Below are positions 56,377-64,000 of a DNA stretch of 64,000 nt, in pieces. Under the pieces are notes generated by a model. The model saw only the letters and a program-made list of their open reading frames with translations. It did no database searches and was not told where the DNA came from. Numbering within the stretch: position 1 is the first letter of the stretch; each line of letters begins with the position of its first letter. The DNA is from G963674665 sp964609625 (GTDB taxonomy: Bacteria; Desulfobacterota; Desulfovibrionia; Desulfovibrionales; Desulfovibrionaceae): NCBI GenBank assembly GCA_964609625.1, contig CAZSRS010000003.1:62001-126000 (forward strand). Reading direction: 5' to 3'. Both the position numbers and the translations under genes were made by a program.

Positions 56377-57705
56377 ATGAGCCAAGAATCCGCTGAAAGA
56401 ATCAAAAAGATCGAAGATCCGGGCCTGGACCGGGCTGACAAGCTCGATCCCGCAAAGATCGAGGCGGTCATCAACCAGGTCCTCGCCACCGAGAATCTGG
56501 CCCGCCTCGAAGCATACACCAAGACCTGCGTGCACTGCGGCCTCTGTGCGGAGGCGTGCCACTACTTCCACTCGCACGACAAGGACCCCAGATACGCCCC
56601 CGTGGGTAAGGTGAAGAACACCATCTGGCCCATGATCAAGAACAAGGGCAAGGTCTCCCGCGAGTTCATGAAGGAAGCCGCGCGCATAGCGTATACCGAA
56701 TGTAACGTATGTCGTCGTTGCGTGCAGTACTGCCCCTTCGGCATCGACACTGCCTTCCTCATCGCCACGGTACGCCGCATTTCCCACAAGCTGGGCATCA
56801 CCCCGCAGTACATCCAGGACACCGCCCACAGCCACGCGGCCACCATGAACCAGATGTGGGTCAAGGACGACGAGTGGATCGACAGCCTGATGTGGCAGGA
56901 GGACGAAGCCCGCGACGAGTTCCCAAAGATGCGCATCCCCCTGGAAAAGGAGGGCGCCGAGGTTTACTACTCGGTCATCGGGCCGGAGCCCAAGTTCCGA
57001 ACCCAGCTCATCTACCAGGCGGCAGCCATTTTCCATGAAGCCGGCGTGGACTTCACCATGCCCGCCACCACGGGCTGGGACAACTCGGACATGTGCATGT
57101 TCACCGGCGACTTCGAGATGATGGGCCGCCTCAAACGCGACCACTACGACTCGGCCATGCGCCTCAAGGTCAAGAAGATCGTCATGGGTGAGTGCGGCCA
57201 TGCCTACCGCGCCGTATACGACACCGGCAACCGCTGGCTCTCCTGGAAGCACCTGCCTGTGCCGCTCATCCACTCCATCCAGTTCTTCTGGGAACTGATG
57301 CGGGATGGCAAGATCAAGGTCGCGCAACAGTCCGACGATCTGGCCACGTTCCACGATCCCTGCAACACCGTGCGCGGCATGGGCCTGCATGAGATGGGCC
57401 GCGAAGTGGCCCGCGCCTTCTACCCCAACATGGTGGAGATGCACCCCAACAGGGAGCACAACTACTGCTGCGCTGCCGGCGGCGGCGTCATCAACTGCGG
57501 CCCCCCGCACAAGATGACCCGCGTGTTGGGCAACAAGATCAAGGCCGAGCAGCTCAAGGCCACGGGCGCCAAGGTGATCATCGCCCCGTGCCACAACTGC
57601 CACGGCGGCCTCGAAGATATTGTCCACCACTACAAACTGGATATGGAGATCAGGTTCCTGGGCGACATTATTTACGAGATGATGGAGAAGACCAAGGCCA
57701 TCTAG
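56377..57705 (+). CDS. tmcB: Tmc complex HdrD-like Fe-S subunit TmcB
   Basis: A 442-residue cytoplasmic protein. Two 4Fe-4S motifs are CVHCGLCAEAC (about 49-59) and CNVCRRCVQYC (about 109-119). One full CCG domain is formed by HDPCNTVR, NYCCAAGGG and APCHNC, the site that binds a special 4Fe-4S cluster in HdrD/DsrK. An earlier incomplete CCG-like part has GECGHAYR but no CC pair. It probably exchanges electrons with a thiol/disulfide or DsrC-like partner. DsrK is the main alternative, but the tmcA/C/D neighbours decide. Confidence 0.9.
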   Translation: MSQESAERIKKIEDPGLDRADKLDPAKIEAVINQVLATENLARLEAYTKTCVHCGLCAEACHYFHSHDKDPRYAPVGKVKNTIWPMIKNKGKVSREFMKEAARIAYTECNVCRRCVQYCPFGIDTAFLIATVRRISHKLGITPQYIQDTAHSHAATMNQMWVKDDEWIDSLMWQEDEARDEFPKMRIPLEKEGAEVYYSVIGPEPKFRTQLIYQAAAIFHEAGVDFTMPATTGWDNSDMCMFTGDFEMMGRLKRDHYDSAMRLKVKKIVMGECGHAYRAVYDTGNRWLSWKHLPVPLIHSIQFFWELMRDGKIKVAQQSDDLATFHDPCNTVRGMGLHEMGREVARAFYPNMVEMHPNREHNYCCAAGGGVINCGPPHKMTRVLGNKIKAEQLKATGAKVIIAPCHNCHGGLEDIVHHYKLDMEIRFLGDIIYEMMEKTKAI

Positions 57706-57746
57706 CCGGTCCAACCCATTCGCCATAAGCTTTGCAGAGGTAAGCC

Positions 57747-58133
57747 ATGCGAAAAAGATGCGCACAAGCGGTCCTGCTCCTCGCGGCCACAGTGGTATTC
57801 CTGTTGCCGGCCATCACGTCGCAGGGATTCATCGAGGAGATTTCCAACGACGCCTTTGAAAAACCCCAACGCCCCGCTGCCGTGTTCATGCATGACGAAC
57901 ACAACGCGGCGGCACAACTCGAGGACAAGTGTTGGTTCTGTCATCATGTGGACGGCAAGGCCCCCAGCGAGGACGAGACCTCGGAAGGCACTCCCTGCGC
58001 GGATTGCCACAAGCTGGCCCCTGACGACGGCACCACATCGCTGATGGATGCCTTCCACAAGCAGTGCATCGACTGTCACGCCGACAAGGGGCAAGGTCCT
58101 CTGGCCTGCGGCGAGTGCCACGTCCGTAAGTAG
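57747..58133 (+). CDS. tmcA: Tetraheme cytochrome c3 TmcA (type II)
   Basis: A 128-residue periplasmic cytochrome. The signal peptide covers about residues 1-27 (CAQAVLLLAATVVFLLPAITSQG). Four haem sites are CWFCH, CADCH, CIDCH and CGECH, all CxxCH, whereas classical type I cytochrome c3 has two CX4CH sites. The mature protein is acidic in places (EEISNDAFEK, SEDETSEG). It receives electrons from type I cytochrome c3/hydrogenases and passes them to TmcC. It follows tmcB by 41 nt and is the last gene before a terminator. Confidence 0.92.
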   Translation: MRKRCAQAVLLLAATVVFLLPAITSQGFIEEISNDAFEKPQRPAAVFMHDEHNAAAQLEDKCWFCHHVDGKAPSEDETSEGTPCADCHKLAPDDGTTSLMDAFHKQCIDCHADKGQGPLACGECHVRK

Positions 58134-58154
58134 TTACTGAACATCCGAACCCAC

Positions 58155-58196
58155 GGCGGCCGACGGCTTGGTTTCCCGAGCCATCGGCCGCCTTTC
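58155..58196 (+). terminator. Terminator after tmcA
   Basis: GGCGGCCGACGGCT (58155-58168) pairs with AGCCATCGGCCGCC (58179-58192) with one mismatch, followed by TTTCCTT. It closes the tmc operon. Confidence 0.75.
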
Positions 58197-58417
58197 CTTG
58201 TTCACGACATCGACTCACCCCTTCGAATCCACTTCCGCCTTGAGCTTCACTGACTTTTACGCTATCAGGCTAATTCAGGTTCAAGCTTCTTCGGAGGCCG
58301 ACCGCAAACGTTGCTCTTCCGTCATCATGACGTTTGAACACCGTGTTATGCGTGTCTTTGTGTCGCGGAACGACGATGGTTCGCGCCTGTTTTTCGGGGT
58401 ATTCTGGAGAAGAATTC

Positions 58418-58801
58418 ATGGACTACAGACAGACCAAAACCTTGATCGTGGACGATGCCCGGGTTGCCCGGCAGATTGTCAAGAACATGCTCACCGAGTT
58501 GGGCTTCCGCAACCTGCTCGAGGCCGACGACGGCGCCACGGCCCTCCAGGTGCTCGAACGAGAACGTGTGGGACTGATCCTCTCGGACTGGAACATGCCC
58601 AAGGTCTCCGGCCTCGACCTGCTCAAGAAGGTTCGCGCATCGTCCTCCTACGGATCAACACCCTTCATCATGGTCACGGCCGAGCGCATGGAACAAAACA
58701 TCATCACCGCCGTGCAGGAAGGTGTCAGCGGCTATATCAAAAAACCTTTTGGTACCGTGGAGCTGGAGAAGAAAATCAAGCAAGCCCTCAGGGTCGACTG
58801 A
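58418..58801 (+). CDS. CheY-like single-domain response regulator
   Basis: A 127-residue receiver with all active residues: acidic pair in TLIVDDA, phosphoacceptor Asp in LILSDWNMP, Thr in FIMVTAE and Lys in YIKKPFG. It has no output domain, so it acts by protein contact like CheY/DivK. ATG 58418 lies eight bases after GGAG. It follows the tmc operon terminator and is closed by its own terminator. Receiver genes also lie near tmc genes in Desulfovibrio vulgaris as I recall, suggesting a conserved link. Confidence 0.92.
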   Translation: MDYRQTKTLIVDDARVARQIVKNMLTELGFRNLLEADDGATALQVLERERVGLILSDWNMPKVSGLDLLKKVRASSSYGSTPFIMVTAERMEQNIITAVQEGVSGYIKKPFGTVELEKKIKQALRVD

Positions 58802-58879
58802 CACGCGGAAAGGGGTGCGGTACCCCCCTGACAGCTCCCACGCAATCCAGCGGGAGGGCATGCAACTGATTTCTCGGGG

Positions 58880-58902
58880 GGAGGAAGCAATTCCTCCTTT
58901 TT
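58880..58902 (+). terminator. Rho-independent terminator after CheY-like gene
   Basis: GGAGGAA (58880-58886), a GCAA tetraloop and TTCCTCC (58891-58897) are followed by five T. A classic intrinsic terminator. Confidence 0.85.
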
Positions 58903-58954
58903 ACATTTTTCAACCCTACTGACTGCAAACGTACAACTCGCACGGAAGGAAACA

Positions 58955-60310
58955 GTGGGCGCAACCAGCAGCACCGACATGCGTATCAAGCAATACGAGA
59001 CCACGGTGGTGGAGTATCTTCGCAAGGAGAGCGGCCACTTCATCGTTGCCTCCCACGACAACATGTTTATCAGCATTTTGCGCAGTACTATCAACAAGCA
59101 GCTTGCCATCACCGAAGACTGCATCACATCCATCCTGGATGAAAATCATATCCTCAAATCCATCAAGGATGCCGGCGTACGCAAGAAGCGTATCCTGCTG
59201 TTCATCGAGCGGGTCTTCAACGACAAAGACACCAGCTTCCTCATCAAACAGATCAAGGAAGCATACAGCAATACGAAAATCATCATCCTCACGGGCGAGG
59301 CGGAACGACAACGGCTGGTACTGCTGCACGAGATAGGCGCGGACAACTTCATCTCCAAACCCATCTCCATCAACACCCTCATCGAGAAGATCGCCTTCAC
59401 CATCAAACCCCAGGGCAAGATCGGCAAGCTCATCGACGCCGGCAAGCTCTGCGTCTCCAAGGGCTCCCATGACCAGGCCCTGAAGATCGCCCGTCAGATC
59501 CTGGAACTCAAACCCAACAGCGCCGCGGCCTTTCTGATCATGGGTGACGCCTACAGGGGCATGCAGCGAAAAGACAAGGCCGTGGAGGCCTATGAGGAAG
59601 CCTGCGACAACGCCAAGCTCTACCTGGAGCCACTCAAGAAGCTGGCGGAATTCTTCGAGGCCGAGGGAGACTACGAGCAGCAGCTCAAGTACCTCGAAAA
59701 GCTCGACAGCCTCAGCCCACTCAACGTGGAACGCAAGGTGAACATGGGCGGCATCCACATCACCATCGGCAACGATGAACGCGCCGAAGAACTCTTCGAC
59801 ATCGCCATGGCCCAGGCCAAGAAGGAGGCCATGAGCTACATCGAGGAAATCTCCACCAAGATCGGCAACATCTACGCCAAGAAGGACCCGGGAAAAGCTG
59901 CAATGTACTACCGCCGCGCCCTCGAGACAAAAGCCGGTGTCCTCAGCAGCGCGGACATCAAGACCTTCAACCTCCTGGGCATCGCCCTGCGCAAACAAGG
60001 AAAATGGCGCGAGGCCATTCTGGAATACCAGAAGGCCCTGGAGATCGTCCCGGACGACGAGAACCTCTACTACAACATGGCCATGGCCTACGCCGAAGGC
60101 TCCGACTTCCGCCAGGCCCAGCGCCATCTTGCCAAGGCCTTTGAGATCAACGATCGGTTCGCGGCCAACGATCCGGTGCTCTCCTTCAATGTGGGGTTGA
60201 TCCTGGCCAAGGCCGGTTCCAGATCCAAGGCCAAAATCTTCCTCAAGAACTCCCTGCGCCTCGATCCGAAATTCGAAAGCGCCAAAAAGACCCTGGCCAG
60301 CATCGAATGA
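58955..60310 (+). CDS. Pseudo-receiver protein with TPR repeats
   Basis: A 451-residue protein. The N-terminal 140 residues look like a receiver (HFIVASHDNMF, KKRILLFIERVF, IIILTGEAERQRL, NFISKPISI), but the strand that should carry the phosphoacceptor Asp reads LLFIERVF and the acidic pair is weak, so it is probably not phosphorylated. Residues about 165-450 form at least six TPRs (AAFLIMGDAYRGMQRKDKAVEAY, LNLLGIALRKQGKWREAI). It probably acts as an assembly or signalling scaffold. Start GTG 58955 after AAGGAAA; ATG 58979 is possible. Confidence 0.8.
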   Translation: MGATSSTDMRIKQYETTVVEYLRKESGHFIVASHDNMFISILRSTINKQLAITEDCITSILDENHILKSIKDAGVRKKRILLFIERVFNDKDTSFLIKQIKEAYSNTKIIILTGEAERQRLVLLHEIGADNFISKPISINTLIEKIAFTIKPQGKIGKLIDAGKLCVSKGSHDQALKIARQILELKPNSAAAFLIMGDAYRGMQRKDKAVEAYEEACDNAKLYLEPLKKLAEFFEAEGDYEQQLKYLEKLDSLSPLNVERKVNMGGIHITIGNDERAEELFDIAMAQAKKEAMSYIEEISTKIGNIYAKKDPGKAAMYYRRALETKAGVLSSADIKTFNLLGIALRKQGKWREAILEYQKALEIVPDDENLYYNMAMAYAEGSDFRQAQRHLAKAFEINDRFAANDPVLSFNVGLILAKAGSRSKAKIFLKNSLRLDPKFESAKKTLASIE

Positions 60311-60451
60311 CCCCTCCCCACAGGAGCGGTGGCAGTCAGACACCTTCGCCGTGATTCCCCGAAACGCGCCCACCGGGCCAGCGCAAACGCCCCCCGTCAC
60401 GACTCCCGCTTACCGGGCGGCGTCACCTTTTGCCCCTTTGTGAGGAACGAC

Positions 60452-61231
60452 ATGCTCCACGGTCTGCGGGTGGTCCTGGTACGCCCGAAATACCCTGAAA
60501 ACATCGGCGCCGCGGCACGGGCCTGCGCCAACATGGGCTGCCCAGACCTGGTGGTGGTGCGCCCCCAGCGCTGGAACATGGAGGCCTCTCAGGCCCTGGC
60601 CACGCCCAAAGGCTCCGAGATATTGGCCCACATGCGCCTGGAAGACGACTTGGCCGCGGCCCTGGCCGGATGCAACCGCGTCTACGGCACCACCGCGCGC
60701 ACCGGAGGTTGGCGCAAGGGAGTGATCCTGCCCCACCAGGCCGGCTCCGAAGTGGGCGAGGCCCTGGCCGAGGGACAGGAGGTGGCCATTGTCTTCGGCT
60801 CCGAGGACCGCGGCCTGACCAACGAGGAGATCCCCCTCTGCGGCAAGCTGGTGCGCATCCCCACGGTGGAGGACGCCAGCTCCCTGAACTTGGCCCAGGC
60901 CGTGGTGATCATGCTCTACGAGTGCTTCAGGAACGCGCCCGAAGCCAAGGCCTTCCGCCCCGCCGGCCCACCCCAGGCACGACCCATCACCCATCGGGAG
61001 CAGGAGGCCCTCTGCGCCGTGCTGGAGCAGACCCTGGTAGACATCGACTTCATCAAGGACAAGAACACCGAATACTGGATGCTGCCCGTACGCCGCCTCT
61101 TGCAGCGCATCCCCCTCAAGCGCAACGAATTCAACCTGATCATGGGCATCTGCCGGCAGGTGCTGTGGATCAGCAGAAAGGCGCTGGACAAGGGGCGGGA
61201 CGCTCCTGACCAGGAGTCCCGGAAGACCTGA
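60452..61231 (+). CDS. SpoU/TrmJ-family RNA 2'-O-methyltransferase
   Basis: A 259-residue SPOUT methyltransferase of TrmJ size. LRVVLVRPKYPENIGAAARACANMG is the N-terminal motif, and IVFGSEDRGLTNEEI and SSLNLAQAVVIMLYE form the trefoil-knot SAM site. A helical C-terminal extension (about 165-245) is as in TrmJ, which methylates position 32 of tRNAs. ATG 60452 follows GTGAGGA; the frame stays open upstream to 60329 without a site. The RNA target is inferred from family only. Confidence 0.88.
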   Translation: MLHGLRVVLVRPKYPENIGAAARACANMGCPDLVVVRPQRWNMEASQALATPKGSEILAHMRLEDDLAAALAGCNRVYGTTARTGGWRKGVILPHQAGSEVGEALAEGQEVAIVFGSEDRGLTNEEIPLCGKLVRIPTVEDASSLNLAQAVVIMLYECFRNAPEAKAFRPAGPPQARPITHREQEALCAVLEQTLVDIDFIKDKNTEYWMLPVRRLLQRIPLKRNEFNLIMGICRQVLWISRKALDKGRDAPDQESRKT

Positions 61232-61254
61232 GGGCCCGGAGAACAAGCTCCTCC

Positions 61255-61746
61255 TCAAGGCATGAGATAGAAACCCACGGTCTTGTTTCGCAGGGCGCCC
61301 ACGAAAATCCCTCCCACCTGGTCGTTCTTCACACTGGTGACCTTCAACCTACGGTCCACGGGGGTCTGTAGGGCGTTGTCCAGTTTGAAGTGCAGGGTCA
61401 GGGTCTGGCCGTGCTTTACATTATGGGGGGCGGTAATGATGAAGCCGGCGCCTTCGATGGAGAGCTGGTGGATGACGATGCTCCCGTTCTCGCCGGTCTT
61501 GGGGTCTTCGTACACACCGTCCAGGTTCACCCTCTTGATGAAGTTCTTGCGAAACTCGAACAGGCTATGGAACGTCTCACCACAGGTGCAATTGACCTGC
61601 AAGGCCGTGCTCACGTCCTTGTAAGGCTGGGCGTCCAGTACCTTTTGCCTGTGGCAATGGGGGCAGATCAACGTCACCCGTCCCGTCACGTCCACGTAGA
61701 ACAGAGAAGAGCCGCTTTGTCGCTGGATTTCCATGAGGTCTCGCAT
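61255..61746 (-). CDS. PilZ-domain-like protein with zinc-ribbon-type cysteines
   Basis: A 163-residue soluble protein. Residues about 28-58 have CPHCHRQK and CTCGE, enough for one zinc site. The C-terminal part resembles PilZ, the cyclic-di-GMP-binding domain: FRKNFIKRVNLDG in place of RxxxR and HQLSIEGAGFII in place of DxSxxG. The motif match is imperfect (Gln for Asp/Asn), so c-di-GMP binding is uncertain. Start at ATG 61746 or 61734. Converges with the methyltransferase gene. Confidence 0.65.
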   Translation of the reverse strand: MRDLMEIQRQSGSSLFYVDVTGRVTLICPHCHRQKVLDAQPYKDVSTALQVNCTCGETFHSLFEFRKNFIKRVNLDGVYEDPKTGENGSIVIHQLSIEGAGFIITAPHNVKHGQTLTLHFKLDNALQTPVDRRLKVTSVKNDQVGGIFVGALRNKTVGFYLMP

Positions 61747-61948
61747 CCCGCAGGGAATGGCATGCCGCTACGTAGCGGTGCCTTGCCCGCAAAATTACCA
61801 TCTGCAACGCCCGCTGTCCAGAACAGGCCCAGGGCCGATGTCCTGACTGATTGTTGTTCATGAGGCTCCCGCGGCTCCGACGCACACCTTGCCAGAGGTG
61901 CACATCGAAGCAATGGATCCTTCTCGATAGGCGACGAGGCAGTGTTCG

Positions 61949-63238
<1,290 letters not shown>

Positions 63239-63507
63239 GTCGGTTCCATGTTTTGTGGTTGACAGGATGAAAAACGGGGCAGAGAGCCTCGACGCACGCC
63301 CAGGGCAGGAATCCGCGCGGAAATGCCTCCCCCCGATCTTGCGCTTGGGCATGCTCGATCTTACAATACAACCATCGACCAGCCCTTTCAAGGCTTGCGC
63401 AAAAGTGCACAGAACAACGGGCCGAAGTAAAAAAATTGACGCTTGCCAAGCATGGTACTTTGGAGTATCAAAGTCCTCTTTTGCCACAATCGCACTGGAG
63501 AAATCTG

Positions 63508-63720
63508 ATGAAACCCGAGATCCATCCCAAATCGTTCAAGGCCACGATCCGCTGCGCATGCGGGTTCGAAGTCCAAACCCAGTCCACCAAAGGCGATAAG
63601 CTGGAAGTGGAAATCTGCTCCAACTGCCATCCGTTCTTCACCGGCAAGCAGCGCTTCGTGGACACCGCCGGCCGCATCGACCGCTTCCGCAAGAAGTACG
63701 CCCAGTTCGAGGCCAAGTAG
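63508..63720 (+). CDS. rpmE: Ribosomal protein L31 (zinc-binding form)
   Basis: A 70-residue L31 of the C+ type, starting MKPEIHP. Zinc ligands are the two Cys in RCACG (16 and 18) and those in CSNC (37 and 40). HPFFTGKQRFVDTAGRIDRF is the family hallmark. ATG 63508 follows GGAGAAA. The upstream 269 bp are shared with thiC; a TTGACG at 63436-63441 may be its -35 box, but no good -10 is seen at the right spacing. Confidence 0.97.
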   Translation: MKPEIHPKSFKATIRCACGFEVQTQSTKGDKLEVEICSNCHPFFTGKQRFVDTAGRIDRFRKKYAQFEAK

Positions 63721-63754
63721 CGCGCCGGCCCCGCACCAGGTGCAAGGAGACTGT

Positions 63755-64000
63755 GTGAAGAAACACGTGCACTCCCTCAGGCTGCTGCGTCATCTGACGC
63801 CCATGCTTGCGGCCGCGCCCACTGTCGGCGGGCAGGCCGTGATGGAAGGCGTGATGATGCGCAACAAGGATCGCATGGCCGTGGCCGTTCGCAAACAGGA
63901 CGGCAGCATCCAGGTGGACTCCTGGCCCTGGTTCTCCTTCTCGGGCCTCGCCTGGATGCGAAAGCCCTTTTTACGCGGCTTCCCCGTGCTGCTGGAGACC
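63755..64000 (+). CDS. DUF1385 protein, 5' part
   Basis: The first 82 codons of a gene that runs off the window. After GTG 63755 (AAGGAG five bases upstream) the protein reads into APTVGGQAVMEGVMMRN, the hallmark of DUF1385 membrane proteins, and then VDSWPWFSFSG. DUF1385 genes commonly lie between rpmE and prfA, which fits here. Function unknown. Confidence 0.88.
   Translation, partial: MKKHVHSLRLLRHLTPMLAAAPTVGGQAVMEGVMMRNKDRMAVAVRKQDGSIQVDSWPWFSFSGLAWMRKPFLRGFPVLLET

Noticed and set aside
56377..57705. TmcB gene as dsrK
   Set aside because: It is next to a tetraheme cytochrome c3, a small cytochrome b and the Trp-rich propeller, not dsrJ, dsrM, dsrO and dsrP.
58134..58417. tRNA suggested by TTCGAATCC near 58223
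   Set aside because: No acceptor or anticodon stem can be folded around it; the only clear structure in the gap is the tmcA terminator.
63239..63507. TPP riboswitch upstream of thiC
   Set aside because: On the minus strand I do not find the conserved CUGAGA and GAACCUGAUCUGG-type elements.

Overview
The window looks like a chromosomal segment of a sulfate-reducing bacterium of the Desulfovibrio type (Desulfobacterota). The evidence is high-GC coding sequence, a complete Tmc transmembrane electron-transfer complex with a tetraheme cytochrome c3, HdrD/GlcF-like iron-sulfur proteins, a TAXI-type TRAP transporter and the gene order rpmE then DUF1385. Genes are dense on both strands. I see no rRNA, tRNA, CRISPR array, integrase or transposase.

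Region 1-10.1 kb holds housekeeping and accessory genes: the end of a cardiolipin synthase, a secreted zinc-type phospholipase C domain protein, a degenerate receiver-TPR protein, a zinc-ribbon protein, a cheD-HDOD-amidase run, rfbA, a mog/cbiR/cobU operon for molybdopterin and cobamide metabolism, and a DHH phosphoesterase. Region 10.1-24.8 kb holds a giant propeller/PAS histidine kinase, a PLP enzyme coupled to an Fe-S oxidoreductase, an AI-2E-family permease, gpmA, a DUF1566 protein, an OmpR-type two-component system, HU and small unknown proteins. At 24.3-27.9 kb is a TAXI TRAP transporter operon with a hairpin between receptor and permease.

Region 28.4-51.1 kb is the accessory core and the most interesting part. 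It opens with an ATP-grasp ligase and a KamA-type aminomutase homolog. KamA overlaps the start of an MMPL/RND exporter, followed by a DUF3261 lipoprotein, a hotdog dehydratase, a thioesterase and a ketosynthase. After an embedded polyamine-type ABC operon (potD-A-B-C plus an alkaline-phosphatase-superfamily hydrolase) the lipid theme resumes with a ketosynthase-like protein lacking the active Cys, three consecutive B12-binding radical SAM enzymes, a glycosyltransferase-DUF2062-acyltransferase fusion, an ACP and a second ketosynthase. The parts resemble aryl-polyene and ladderane-type fatty-acid clusters, but the combination is unusual and no ketoreductase, acyl-activating ligase or desaturase is present. 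The product is unknown. The potB gene in the embedded ABC operon carries an in-frame TGA where its family normally has Trp.

Region 51.2-64 kb returns to core functions: purU, gmhA, an FmdB-type zinc ribbon and hemC. Then come tmcD-C-B-A, two receiver proteins (one a pseudo-receiver with TPRs), a SpoU/TrmJ-type RNA methyltransferase, a PilZ protein, thiC and rpmE, with a DUF1385 gene running off the end.
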